In this document: in pieces, positions 46,998 through 59,143 of the stretch
Layout of the letters: every line of letters begins with the position of its first letter
Position numbering within the stretch: the stretch's first letter is position 1
Program-made: the position numbers and the translations under genes
Origin: Anarhynchus alexandrinus
Taxonomy: Eukaryota > Chordata > Aves > Charadriiformes > Charadriidae
Direction of reading: 5' to 3'
DNA length: 64,000 nt
Assembly: GCA_008711295.1 (NCBI GenBank)
Contig: VUYV01000179.1
Coordinates: 1,826,813-1,890,812, forward strand
Notes under the pieces: model-generated
Told to the model about the DNA's origin: nothing
Seen by the model: only the letters and a program-made list of their open reading frames with translations
Database searches by the model: none

Positions 46998-49510
46998 CAG
47001 ATTAGTTTTTGCACCCAAGCAGAGCAGGGCAGATCCTTAAGCCAGACGGTTTAGACACTCTCTTGAGAAGGACAAGTTCAAACCCATTCTTCACCCATTT
47101 CATTTCCAAGAGGTAGTCTTTACACCTCTTTATTATTCACCACTCTGACACAATGTTTTAGCTCACCAACAGAGCTAAAAAAACTCAGTTATTTAGTTTC
47201 CATAGACTTGACTTCATGAACTTCTGGAGAGGACTAATGTTTGTGGCCACTGGGAAAGGATATTTCTACATTTTTCCATTTTCTGGTCTGTTAATTACAG
47301 TTACTGAGAGAAGGAGACAGCAGTTAGATTTGTGAAATACAACAGGCTGTATTTTAATATTTGTCAAAAGCACAGAGAAAATAATTTCTGTTTCTTTTTT
47401 ATAGAACCCAATCACACAAAGTAAGTGAATCCACATACTTCAGAAGTCAGTGTTGCCATTCTCCCTAGACCCTCATTTGGGCCAGCAGGAAATTGGATGG
47501 AGAATCTTAAGATTTCATTAGAAGGGATTATTCTTCTGTGGGACAATAGTCACAGAAAATGTGATGCGATATAACCAGGGATAAGAGGACAGGCAGCTAC
47601 ACTTTTGTAGCAGGCAGCAGGAATACACTACATGCAGAAATACCCCTCCAAGCTTCTGAGGCAGAGATGGGCAGAAGTCCCCTACCTTTTGCAGATGGAA
47701 GATTGTGAAAAACCCAATGCTATTCGGTTAAGGTGGAGACACGTCAAAGAGCATCATTGCACCTTTTAGACCAAAAGGTACTGTAGGCACCCCATAAACC
47801 ATTAAGTCTCCTGTTTGTGAGGAACGTTAGCAATTTCACCAAGCTTTCCAAACTCTACCTCAGTGTCTCCATCCCCACCAAGTCAACTGAGATTCCCCCA
47901 CCCCAGGAAAAGACTGTTTCAGAGACACCACAGTTCACTTGTGACAGCACTCGGGCACATTTTGGTGGGAGAGACACAATAGAGAGAAAGCCCTTCAAGT
48001 GAAAACCAGAGAGGGCTCCCCAGGAGTGCTTTCAGCAACAGCAGGGACGAGGACAGGGGCTCCCAGGACACGCGCAGGGTGTTTGTGGTGTTCCAGCCAC
48101 ACACTCTGTCATTTCAAGAAAGTGTGGCACAAAACAGTACAGCTCAAGAGCAGCTCCTCCACCGAGCCAAAGGACTGAGAAAGATAAACAACCATGGCAC
48201 CCAACATCAGCTGGCGTTTTCAGGACTTAAAGACCCAAACTTCTACGCCTATGTCCACATACAGTTTAGCCAAAATACCAGCTGGTTGCTCCTCTAAACC
48301 CAAAGATGCCCAGGTAAACATTTGAGCAGCTATGAGATGATTGGGATCCAGGCACTGAGTCAGAGCCAAGACCATCGCGTTTTTGCCAGCTCAGTAGTCA
48401 TCTGAACCTGTTTCCCAGTCCGGCTTCCCACTCAACAACAAACAGGCAGAACAGGGGGACGAGGGAACGACAGTACTGTCTTTTTAGAGGCAGAGCCAGC
48501 TGAAACTACGGACCTTGCTACTCACTGAAAAACATCGTACATCTGTTCCACAGCAGTGCCATAAAAGATTAGTAAGTGCTGGGCTAACAATCTGGAAAGG
48601 GAAAAGGACCTAGGAGAGCAAAATGTTATCACTAAGTCAATAAAACAACATTTGTAAAAGACTAAAAACATACAGCATTCTTGCACAATGGGCAGAAATG
48701 CTCCTAGGCTGATTTCTCGTCCTCCACTAAACCTGTCTGGTAACTCCAGGAACACGAGTGTGTTGTACAGGCTAAGGGAAAAGTGGATCAACAGGGTGAA
48801 CTAAGGACAGAGCTCTGGACTCAACTCTGTGCAGGATCACAGAGTGGACGTGCATTAGCTGATACATATGGTTTCACTTTTACGTAAAGCTTGTGTTTAC
48901 ATCTAATATATCAGGGCAATTACAGCTGGTCCCAGCACTGCATTTGAGACAGCATGCCTATACACCACGCAAAGGCTTTTTTAGGGGTGATCAGAGAGCA
49001 GGGATCCAGTGGAGCAGCTGTATTTCTGGGGCTGAGGATGTAAATTGCTAAAAAGCTTTGCTTTGAGGTCAGGTTCGGCAACTGACAATTGGCTTTGTGC
49101 ATTTCACTACTGCGCGTCCAGGACTAATCCCTCATCCACCGCAGCAATTTAAAAGACGGAACAATTCTGCAGAAGTCAATGGATTTGACTGAAAACACGA
49201 GATCGGTAGGAACTGCCAAGCCCCCAGTATTGTAACAGCTTTGTGTAAACAAGAAACACCAAAACGCAAATGAACTGCAAGTCTTCACAGCTCGTAATTT
49301 ACATCCCGCCTCACACATCAGATTATGGTGACTTTCCTACTTAACCTTTATTCTTCATGTCATCGCCCGAAACGCTGCGGCAGAGAAAGCGGAGGCGCGC
49401 GCGGACACACATCGCGTGCAGGCGATGCGCTAATATAAACACACCGGGGGGGGGGAGTAGGTTAGGAAACTAAAAAAAAAAAACAACAAACCACACCACC
49501 CAAAAAACAA

Positions 49511-49537
49511 CCCAACCCCAAAACACCCCAAAACCCC
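49511..49537 (-). other. G-quadruplex motif on the SMOX sense strand
   Basis: On the minus strand, four G runs (4, 4, 4 and 3) are separated by 4, 6 and 2 bases, seen as cccc/aaaa blocks on the plus strand. This satisfies the usual G3+ with loops of 1-7 rule. It lies in the presumed start of SMOX intron 1, so both DNA and nascent RNA could fold. Confidence 0.7.
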
Positions 49538-49767
49538 AACACAACCACCACAACCGCACTCCCCAGCAGGCGCTCTGCCCTGGACCGAGCCCCGCGCACT
49601 GGCGGTGGACCTCTCCCCCACCCCTCCCCAAAAACATAGGTAGGGGGATAAAACCACCACCCGCAGCCTCCCGCCTTCCACCCGGGCTCGGCCTGGCACC
49701 CGCCGGGTCTTCTCGGGGCTGCGGAACGAGGGTGACGGGCACGTTTATGAAGTGATTTTGTCCAGTT

Positions 49768-49796
49768 GGGTGGGTGGGTGGGTTTGGGGGCCGGGG
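49768..49796 (+). other. Strong G-quadruplex motif (GGGT repeats)
   Basis: Four GGG runs separated by single T (49768-49782) are followed by a G5 and a G4 run ending at 49796. Single-base loops give the most stable parallel quadruplex class known from biophysical work. It is on the template strand for SMOX, inside the CpG island and a few hundred bases downstream of the presumed start. Confidence 0.8.
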
Positions 49797-50162
49797 CAAC
49801 CCCCTCAGGGAAAACACCCTCCGCCCGACCCCATGGCGGCCACCCTCTGCCCACGGCGGGCTGGGAACCCTCCTCGGCCACGCTCTGAGGAGGAGAGAGC
49901 CGCTCCGGCCGCCGCTGAGGGAGGCGCTGGCCTTCCCGCCAGCCCCTCGACGCCGGCGGCGCTGACAGCCGCAGGTGGCCGAGGGACGGGCCGGGGCGCG
50001 GCAGGTGCCTGCCCGGGGGGAGGACGAGGTGGGCCGGGGGAGCCGAGGGGGCCCCTCTCCCCGCCGTGCCCTCTCCGGAGGGGGGACCCCCGGCGGGCGG
50101 GGAGGGGGGCCGCCGCTTCATACACACACCCCCACGCACCACCACCCCCCACCGCCTCGTAC

Positions 50163-50400
50163 CTCTCTCTGCGGTGGCCGGAGAGGACGGGGTCTCGCCG
50201 CCCGCCCGGCTCGCCTCAGCGCCTCGCTCCCCTCCCCGCGTCTGGCGGCTCCCGGCGCGGCTGCGGCGGCGGCGGCTCCCGGCGGCGGCGGCGGCTGCTG
50301 GCACTGCGAGGCGAGAACCAGCGCCGGCCTGTTTTCCAGCCGCCTCCCCTTCAGGCCCGCCCCGGCTCCGCCTCAAGGATCCCCCCGCCTCCTCCTTCGC
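50163..50400 (-). other. SMOX: Candidate SMOX non-coding exon 1 (5' UTR)
   Basis: On the minus strand, agagag|gtacga at 50163/50162 is a good splice donor inside the CpG island, with GC boxes upstream. It would give a 5' UTR exon of roughly 150-250 bases, spliced to the UTR part of exon 2 (19238-19264). The start site is not visible and the upstream limit given is a guess. An alternative donor-like word (aag|gttaag) lies near 49346. The assignment rests on position and known SMOX gene structure (a non-coding first exon), not on transcript evidence. Confidence 0.35.
50263..50296. repeat. CGG/CCG trinucleotide tract
   Basis: Two short (CGG)n blocks of about four or five units are separated by ctccc in the core of the CpG island. 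On the SMOX sense strand they read CCG and would fall in the candidate 5' UTR. Such tracts are often length-variable. Confidence 0.75.
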
Positions 50401-53400
50401 CACCGCCTCCTCCTCCTCTCCGCCCGCTTCCCCCCCTCCGCGCCAAGCACCGGCCCGGCGCGGCCTGCGGGGCCTGCGGGGCGGCGGGGTGCCTTCCCCC
50501 GCGGGCACACGGAGAACCTCAGACCCAACACACCGTCCACGGCAAAGCCCCGGGGTTAATAAAACCTCGTCTCCTCCATCAGGACAGGCCTGGGAGAGGA
50601 GAGGGCCTGGGGGGGTGTCCCAGCGTCAGCCCCATGGTGCCCCTCAGAGACACCCGCCGGGCTGATGTGGCATCTGTAGTCTTAAATACCTCTGGGCATA
50701 AAGCCTCCGCCGTGTGGACCTCTCCCGAAAGTAGCGGGAAGCGAAGAAATCCCATCACGGTGTAACAAGCCGGGAGACAGCGTTCAGAGCCCCTAAAGCA
50801 GAGGGGACGGGGCTCTCCCGGCTTCCGTGCCTTTCGCACAGCTGCAGGGTGAAAGCCAGGTCTCCAAGCAGCAGCCCCGTAAACAGCGCGTTTTGTTAAA
50901 TTATAGTCTCCTTCCAAAAAAAAAAAAAAGTTTGCAACCAGGAACAAGCGACATATAAGGCACGGGATGAGGATCCACCAGTGGAGCTGAAACGTTCAGA
51001 TGACCCCCAGCCTTCCCGTTAAACGCTGTCTGAAATTGCTTTTGGGTGTCTGGAGAAGAAGTCTGGAGAAAAGACTTCGCCTTGGATGAAAATAGTCGTA
51101 TCTGCAAATTGCCTTCAAGCGTTTTAAGGTTTTATAAAACATGTTCAGCCGCCTGCCGGAGGTTTGCACCTGCACAACTAGAGTGAGGTTGCTTAGCCAG
51201 CCGGAACATCTGGAGAAAACAGCAAGAATAACGTGGGGCTCAGGTTTCTCAGCTTCAACCAGATATTAAATAATAACTGTGCAAACTTTTCCATTTCATA
51301 TATACAGTGTTTGCAGGCCATTTTCTTCTAGACCTTGTACTATTCTGACTGCCCGTTACTACTGCTGTCACCACTGGAATCGATACCTACGAAGCATCTC
51401 AAAGTACCCAGATGCTGAAGCCACAGTACTATTTGACAACCAGTATAGGGCAACGGGCATCTCACGGCCACACTCTGTGTTTGAAACATGGTTTCTGATG
51501 CTGCAAGCCATGAGGATTGCTGTCCCCGTCCAGCACACCGCAGCAGCCAGCCGGCGCTGCTGGCCCAGGCTGGGCACGGTATGGTGCTAATGGAGAAGAG
51601 GCAGCAGCTCTTTTCTCACACACATGCCCCGCAGTCTCAGCAGAGGGTGTCCACCGAGCCTACAGATGGAAGCAGAGCTTTGCAAATTAAAGGACTTCAG
51701 GGAAATGAGCCATATCCCTGTTTTACCCAGCTATATCTGGAAAGAGGAATTGGCAACGAGGTTGGTTATGTTGGCTGGAAAGAGCAGCCTTTCCCACCAG
51801 ACCGGACAGAGTCCGAGATGATGAGGAAATGGGGTCAGTTTGATGGTCCAGCTTGGAGCTACCTATCTGGAGGGGATGGAGGGGAAGCCAGGATTTCCCG
51901 CCCGTAGTCCTCAGCATTTTGCAGAGCAATACCTGTGCCCGGGGCTGCCTCTAATCGAGGCTGCTCTTCGCAGCCAAAGGGGAGCCACGGTGAAGAACAG
52001 CCTGGTGCTCCCTGTTCCCACAGAGAAGCTGACCCATGAGAGATGCTAGTCATCCAGCAGCTGGGAAAGCTGGCGAGCCAATTCCTACTGAATGGCACTT
52101 CTATTTCCTCCATAGCAAATAAACAACCATGCTTCAGGACTGCACTAGCTCTCAGCTCACTTGGCTGCAATTTGAAGGATGTGAACTAAATCTAGAAAGC
52201 TCTGAGTAGCTGGGGTCCCCTGGGCTCTACCCTCTTTCTCCAGTTTAAATTTGGCAACAGAGCCCAGCCGGCTCAAAAGCTCTAGGCATGCTTGCAAGAC
52301 GTTTTGAGGGTACATAGAAATGCAATTACATGTTGGAAAATAAAGCTAAAATGCATTGCAAGCACATGTTTAATAGTGTTCAATGCATTTAGAAAGAGGA
52401 ATTGACAAATATGGCTGATGTTGGTGCCATGTTCTGACAGTAGTTCCAAAGAAATTTGATAAGATCCTAAAATAAGCACTTTTTGTACCTCTGACATTTG
52501 TTTTCTTAGCTTGTGGTCTGTGAACAGCTGGCCTTTGAGGTAAATAGAGCATCTTGCCTGGGAAGAATCCATGGACCACAGGTTTATGAATGAAATGCAA
52601 AGTGAATGATAAAAGTCCAGAGAGCGTAACCTAAAAGCTAGGGAGAAAGACCTCCTTGTGCAACACACCTGAAAAGACTGCCAAGAGCTGCAAGCCAGAG
52701 ACATAATCACCATAAAGAAATAAAAGGGTATTACTGCCTGGAAGGTCTCTTTCTGTGAGTGTTTTTCGGTTTTTTGCACTACAGCAAGATCTCTGAGGGA
52801 CAGACAGAAATAGCTTAGGTCTCATGTCCTTCAACACACACACAACCAAATGGGGAAGGGAGTTCAGCAAACTAATCAGGAGAGCTCATGGTGGCCATGA
52901 GGGGGGTTGAGGTGTACCTGGATGCTGCATTAAGCTGTACTTCTGAGTTCGGGAGTGTTTGAGGTCATGGCAAGGGGATCTATTGGATGGATTGATCCTT
53001 TTTTTTTTTTCCTGCCAAGCAAAATAATGATGTGAAGCCATTAAGCGATTGTCCTCTAGATTCCTATTGACCAGCATAGTGCCCCATTCCTAGAACTGTC
53101 AGGCAAGATGAGGATCAAGCCTGGCATAAAGCTTTTTTTAGGAAAAAAAGATCCATCTGCCTGGAAAAGAGAGCAGGAATAGAGATGAAAAATAGGCAGC
53201 ATCCAGTATCCCTCCATGCTCCAAAACACTGCATTCCTGACATTCGGTATAAAAAGGCTTTGCATCTTACTGTTCTCACACAGTGTTTTTCATCCTCAGA
53301 TTTAAAAATGTTGGTAAAAGTGCTGTTATCCACTAGAAGTCAGCAATCCTTCAACGCAAAACCATATGATACAAGCCGCAGGGCATGCTATGCTTTACAG

Positions 53401-55649
53401 GTTGCCCACTTTTGCCAAGACTCAGAGTTGGCATTAAGACCATGTCTGCCATCAGAAGGCCTCGTTGCATGTCAGCACATGCTCACATCTTCGGGGGGGA
53501 TCCACTCGACACTGACAACTAACAGGACCCTTGTCAAGTTAAAGTATAATTCAAAAGCAAACACAAAATATGCAGCTTAGAACAGGGGTTTTCCAATTCT
53601 CCAACCCAGGAACCGTGATCATGAGGGCACCTGGGTGCTGATTTTGGCTCCTGCTCTGGGCTGGGTAACGCACGATGGCAGAGATGGCAGAGCCGCTTGT
53701 GTTCCCCCAAGCAGTACACTAAGAAAAGTTTGGAAATGCCTGTGCTAAATAATTGCATTACAAGTCCAAACAGCCCAGCTGACTTTTCCATCCTCTACAC
53801 TCTTATGTTTACTAGACAGAGACTAATCCATTTTACCTGCAAAGTAGACAAAGCAAACGTACCATGAGGGCTCAGATATAATGCTTTATTATCTTTCCAT
53901 CTGTACGTCATACAGAATTTCCATGATTCGTTCACCCACTTGAGGAACACTTGAATAGTCAAACAAAAACATACATTCCCAGGAGAAAAAGCAAAACCAC
54001 ATCCGGTGCAGGAGAGAGAAACATTCTAACATAAATACAAAGTCCCGCTAGAAGTTTTATCTGAAGCAAGACTACTGATCATAAACACAACGGGGAAGGG
54101 CAAAGATCAAACGGTATCGCTTCTTGTGAATGTTTTTCCCCTTTTCCTCAGAATCTCCTGACAATAAGTCAATAAAAGGTTTTACCGAGACTACAAAGAG
54201 AATCTGAAAGTGCAGCAGCCTCCCTTTGAAAGTATATTCAGGCTACAGGCAGTTTCAAAAGTCGCTTCAGAGAGCCTGCCCTTTGCTAAAAAGCCTTGTG
54301 ACCTTCCAGTCATTCCAGCGTAGCTGCAGTAATTCATAGGCATGAGTAATAATGACGTTTGCTATTCAGTCATCATTTGACAAGCTGTCTAAGTGACAAG
54401 GAGATCTATCATAAATATTTCTCTGTGATGATAAACAATCTAGACAGAGAACAACCATGCAGCTCACCTTTATGGTTAGAAACGAAACAAGCCCAGGTGA
54501 GGACAACAACTCCTGAAATTCCCCTCACAGTTTTTTTCTTCTTTATTCTCTTCTAGGAGGGTGATTTCCACAATGATACAGCTCAAATAATAATTTCTTT
54601 TAATATCCTGAGCACTACAGGCTTTAACACTTTCCTACATGGATTCCTGGAAGGATATAACTGATGAGAAAAGTATCCAATCTGAACAACAGAAAAAAAA
54701 AATCTACATGTGGAAGATCTATTGCAGTCCTCAATCAATTGTTGTAGCGAGCATATACCCTGAATGCTTGAAAAGTGTCACTATTTCTAGCTTGTCTCTG
54801 TCAAGCTTCAAGTCCCAAATATGTATTCTTACAGCAACCTTCTCTCTGCTAAATTTAAAAATCCTTCATGATTCCAATTCTGTGAGTTCTTGTGGCTAAA
54901 GTACCCCTTTGGTTTCATTTGGATTAGGAAAATTGGAAATACAGTGAGAAAGCAGGTTAAAAGACGGCGCTGTCTCATACACACGCATCCCCCACACACA
55001 AACCCACATCTGCAGGCTGGCCAGGGGCTGTGCTGTCCTACAGCCGGGATGTCTCCCGCTGCCTCGTTGTACACAACATCTGGCTCATTCGGGAAGGAGC
55101 TCAGACAATTGCTATGCCTTACGTGGGCTGCGTAAGTGCTGGAAGACTCTCTGGAATATATGGTGACAACAACCTGAGTCGGTACAGCCAAGGCCGTTGT
55201 CTGTCCGTACTAGAGAGAGAAAGTGCTCAGGAGACAAATCCTTCCTGGACCTTCAGTCCCCACCACCATCAGGTGAGCAAAGCTGTTAGGGCGTAGATCC
55301 CAGCTTTGGCATTTCGTGCTTTTATTAAACGCTCTTTTCCCTTGCACCTTGCTACATCTCTCAAAAATCCTGGAGAAAGTCATCTTCAGGAGACAACAGG
55401 AAGGACAGCAGTACCCCAGCTGCACCACAAAGTAGATGCCTTTGAAAAAAGGCAAAAAAAAAAAAAAAAAAAGGCAGAGAAATTCTCCTGGCAAAGAACA
55501 GCAGAAGAGCTGTCCTGAGTGAGAACAAAGATCTGTCTAGGCCAGTATGCTGCCTCCACAAGTGGAAGAACAAGACTCGCCCCTCTCAGCTCCCACTTAC
55601 TTTCTGCTCAAGGACTTTGTGATATAGACATGGTCTCCTTTATTTAGTA

Positions 55650-55925
55650 ACCTTCTTTGGATTTCGTTTTCATGATCTTGCCTGCTCTCCCCATGTAAAT
55701 ATTGACGACCCCAACACCCTGCAGCAAGGAGTTCCACCAAGGAACCGTATCAATGACACATGCTTTGATTTGCTTGGAGCTTTTAATCTTCATTTGATGC
55801 CCCCATGTTCTTGTATTGGAAGAGACAGCGAACAGCTGACTTCTCTGCAAGTCTCTCACCATTTTGTACACTTCTACCTTATCCTTCTTAAGCCATCCCC
55901 AGGAGAGACCTAGCTCACCTAGTGT
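55650..55925 (-). mobile_element. Ancient CR1-like LINE 3'-end remnant
   Basis: Antisense landmarks run in order: accctgcagcaaggagttcc, gatgcccccatgttcttgt, ggaagagacagcgaacagc, and caccattttgtacacttctacc, then ttcttaagccatcccc. These resemble the old CR1 3' region as remembered (a gagttccac segment, ccctagttcttgt, gtgaacag, then the late pyrimidine-rich block). The 58.02 kb copy shares the same middle block. Confidence 0.5.
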
Positions 55926-57966
55926 GACTTCTTGTGAAAGCAGTTATGGACCTTTACTCCACTTTGTTGCCAATTCAGCCAATTCAGGTTGCATGAAACC
56001 GCAATCACTTAAACTATTCTGAGCACAAAGAATCCAGGAAATGGAAATCTGGCAGGTACAAAGGAACAGGGCTGAATTTGGAAATCTGGGAGGAGGCTTT
56101 GCCGATGATAGCAGCGCAGCTCCTGCCTTATCTCACAGCAGGTAACAGAGGAAAGTGCAAGCAATGGCAACTGCAGTGAGAACAGTGGAAAAATGCAAAC
56201 TAGTCCTATGAATCTTGTTTTTGATCTCTAGCACTGGCCAGGTGACAGCAGTACTTCCAGCCGATATATCCCTCTTCCAGCCAATATCTCGCTGTTTTGG
56301 ATACTCTTCCTTAAAGGCCAAGGGCTGATACCTGCAACGGCCAGTGAATGATCCTGAGAGTCCTCCTGTCCCCACCACCGTTTCCATCCCGATCTCAGCA
56401 GCCGCTGCCTCTCCTCCTCTGCCTTCACCCTGGGCACTGCGATGCCCGCAGACGCCTGCTCACAGGCTGCAGCTGACCAAAACAGCCCTGTTGTTTTGCC
56501 GTGCCCCCACTGTCTGCCCGTGCCTGTCTCTCAGCTCCTGACGGTGCCGAGTTCGCAAACCGTCCAGTACAGAGGCTGCCTTTGTGTTCTGCACGTGTAC
56601 GCTGCCAAGTGCTATGAGCCATCCTGGTACTGCGTTTCCTAAAAATAGCTTGTCCCACGGATAACCTGCAGTCTTTAAAAGTCGCAGGTCTTGAAGATAA
56701 GCCCTCGTGTAACCTGCACAAAATGGGAAGCAAAGGCACTCCTGGGGTGAAGAGAAAAGCTCTGAAGAAATGGGCTAAGAAGTATAATAGAGAACACAGC
56801 CTCGTTACACCCACCATCAGCAGAGGAAACCAGTGCCAAGGGGCCCGGGGAGCAAGTATTATGTATAACCTGCACACAGACATAATATGACAACTGCTGA
56901 GCCACAAGGTTTTTTTACAGCCAGCCTCCAAGTTCTGTGCATGAAGATACAGCGCTGCTAGCAAAAGTAATCCAAAAGAATAAAGATCCATCTAAATTAT
57001 CTGTAAAAGCACTCAAATTTAGCTCCTTCTTTACATAAGGGTACATATTTTGGATACAAAATGTGTCCAGACAGCATTTTACCCTTTCACAACTTGTAAC
57101 ATATCCATTTCGTCTTTCATATTTTATTTTAATAACAGGGGAGACAAGCAAGCTTGATTGACGGGCTGGTTCCCAGGGAAACATGAGCAACTTATTTCTC
57201 TTAAATAGCAGGCACAAATGTTTCCCATGTTAAACTGTGCAGCCTGCTGTGACATTCAGGTCTCTAAGATATAATCCCAAAAGGACAGAATGTGTTTGCC
57301 TGGCTCTGAGGTGGGGAAGGAGAAAGGTAGCAGCCCACTACGGCTGGTGATGGGTACTAGCAAGGATCTGGCACCTAAATCACTTTTGTGGAAACAGATC
57401 CCTGGTCCTAATCCTCAAAGGAAGGACAAAATAAGATTTGGACAAAAACTGGTAAAATTACTCCAGTGCTGCTGGGAGAGAAACAGAAAAAGGGGATCGG
57501 TAATAGCAAGCTATCAAAATCTCAGTCAAAATGCTAGGCTGGCTGACCGGTGTTGTTGGGACACATTAAGAGCATAAAACCAGCCACACTGCTCTGGCCC
57601 AGGGTCTGTCCAGCTTGGGAAGATGCTTTGGTGGGTACCGATAAAGGTGGGAAGGGACTTGGAAAAGAAAATGGAAGACAAAGCTGAGAATCCTCATAAG
57701 GCGCTCTCTGGGAGCATTCAGGGCATCTTAAAACCTGAGATTACCTACACAGAGACCTGTGGAGAACACCATCCTGCTGCATGTGACCAAGGATACGGTT
57801 CCCAACTCCGATCACATGCCGCGAGGTTTGGCGGCTTTGGTGGCTAAGTTCATTTTGCTTTTCACTGTTTCAAGTTAATAAGATGAAAAAAACAGATAAA
57901 ACCCGTGGCCATGAGCAGACACTCAAGGATGGGTCAAACACATATGATACTTCTCCCCAAAACTCT

Positions 57967-58020
57967 TTTATATTCAGCTCAGGGGATATATATTCAGCCT
58001 CCTTTATATTCAGCTCAGAG
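57967..58020. repeat. 18-bp unit, three tandem copies
   Basis: The unit tttatattcagctcaggg is repeated imperfectly three times. Copies 1 and 3 are nearly identical (start points 57967 and 58003). Copy 2 is diverged but keeps atattcagc. It is a small minisatellite upstream of SMOX that adjoins an old LINE remnant. Confidence 0.8.
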
Positions 58021-58330
58021 GATCTCTTGAGTCTGATGGGATTTGTATGCTTAGTAAATCCCAGCAGATTTATCATCCACATACTTGCCCGTTCAGCTCT
58101 TGAATCTTCTTGTATTCACAATTTCCTTCAGCAAGAAGTTTACAGCTCAGCTACCCATTGCATGAGGACCCACCTCCATTGGTTTGCGTGGAGCCCGTAT
58201 CCCACTAACTTAATCTGCTGACCCCTAGCTCTTGTTCTGGCCGAGACACTGGACAGCCGTTCCCTCACCACCTCATCCCTGGCACACAGCATTTTCCAGA
58301 CCTCCCTTATATGCTCCTTCAGTATCTAGG
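58021..58330 (-). mobile_element. Ancient CR1-like LINE 3'-end remnant
   Basis: Antisense landmarks include tttccttcagcaagaagttt, then tctgctgacccctagctc, ttgttctggccgagac, ggacagccgttccctcacc, and cattttccagacctccctt. This is the same arrangement as the copy at 55.65 kb. It is strongly diverged and the ends are approximate. Confidence 0.5.
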
Positions 58331-59143
58331 GCCACATTCTGCTTTCACTTATCTCATCTGAGCCAATATTCAACTGTTTTTTTAAGTGAGCAAGTGATAA
58401 TTTGGCCTCGGGACAATTTTTCCCCCACTTGCACAATTTGCTTTTTTGTTAAAAAGAAAAAAAAATATTTAAACCTTTTTTTTTTTTCTCAGTTGCTTTA
58501 AGATTCAGAAGAAAAGAAAAAAGATAATGAAATACAAGTTTTGTGTGCCAAAGTTTCCAGGTGCCCAATGTCCTGTTACCGGGACGCTGAACAAACAGCC
58601 TGCAAACACAATCCCCCGCCTTTGTTCTGCCAGCTGGAAACCGCAGGTCACTCTGCACCCAGACACCACCACGGACCAGATCCTCAGGAGGAGACAATAT
58701 TCGACTGAGCAAAATGCTCCTTTCATCTGGCACAGGATACCAAAAAGGGACCTGGAATTTTTTACTGAGTTGGTGGGTTTTTTCATTCACTGAGGAACAT
58801 TTTCTGTGGAAAGGTCTCTGTCCGTGCAAGTGACTCAGCTTAACAAACAGCGTCGGTGATTCATTACTCCTGAGTGTGCCAGCAGTGGCTGGTGACCTGT
58901 GTGGTGCTGAGTCTCTTCCTCACCAGGAAACAGCCTTAATAAATGACATCAGCAGCGTGATTCAGTAGGTAGGACCATGGACTTCAAGTCTCCCACTCGG
59001 GTGCTTGCTCCTGATTTCCCTTCCCCAACCAGTTTTTTTCTCTGCTGTTTCCTGCAGCTATTAGCTCCCCGTGCAAGGACTGGCTCTTGCTGCCCAGATA
59101 AATGGTGCCCAGCATGATGGAAACTCTAAGATGCGCTATAATT

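Larger units (their letters stand above)
19265..50162 (-). other. SMOX: SMOX intron 1 (about 31 kb, between the 5' UTR exon and coding exon 2)
   Basis: The large first intron is inferred from the CpG-island promoter at about 50 kb and the acceptor before coding exon 2 (AG at 19266-19265). Named contents are listed separately: a poly-A run, a 66-bp hairpin, LINE and SINE remnants, and two G-quadruplex motifs at its 5' end. Between these, the stretches at 19.4-21.4, 22.5-27.6, 28.9-37.6, 42.4-46.9 and 47.0-49.4 kb show no gene or repeat that I can name. They contain only short A/T runs (for example 23.64-23.69 kb and 42730-42741) and a GT-rich patch at about 43.67-43.71 kb. The exact 5' limit depends on the exon 1 donor, which is a prediction. 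Confidence 0.6.
49370..50560. promoter_or_regulatory. SMOX: CpG island, likely SMOX promoter and first exon region
   Basis: This is the only CpG-dense, strongly GC-rich block in the window. CpG is frequent from about 49.37 kb and densest at 49.85-50.5 kb. The flanks return abruptly to AT-rich sequence. It lies upstream of the SMOX coding exons in the transcript direction. It contains GC-box words such as ccgccccgg (near 50357) and ctccgcccgc (near 50417), and no clear TATA box beside the candidate exon. This fits a housekeeping-type, dispersed-start promoter. The long open frames on both strands here come from the GC bias and have no recognisable domains. Whether it also drives a divergent transcript to the right is unknown. 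Confidence 0.75.

Noticed and set aside
49462..50765. Very long open frames on both strands (348 and 337 codons) across the CpG island
   Set aside because: They overlap each other on opposite strands, are low-complexity Gly/Pro/Arg/Ala-rich, and arise because stops are rare in GC-rich DNA. No domain is recognisable.
51488..51907. 139-codon plus-strand frame to the right of the CpG island, considered as a divergent gene
   Set aside because: I found no recognisable protein similarity and no CpG-linked start or splice pattern. RNF24 coding sequence was looked for and not seen.
55447..55470. Poly-A run considered as the tail of a processed pseudogene
   Set aside because: The sequence before it encodes nothing recognisable, and no target-site duplication is apparent.
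56425..56991. 188-codon minus-strand frame with a hydrophobic N-terminus
   Set aside because: There is no known domain, no repeat of the pattern elsewhere, and the composition switches midway. It is most likely a chance frame.
58945..59030. tRNA- or MIR-like segment (gattcagtaggtagg and gggtgcttgctcc)
   Set aside because: The A-box resemblance is partial, the B box does not match, and no cloverleaf can be drawn.
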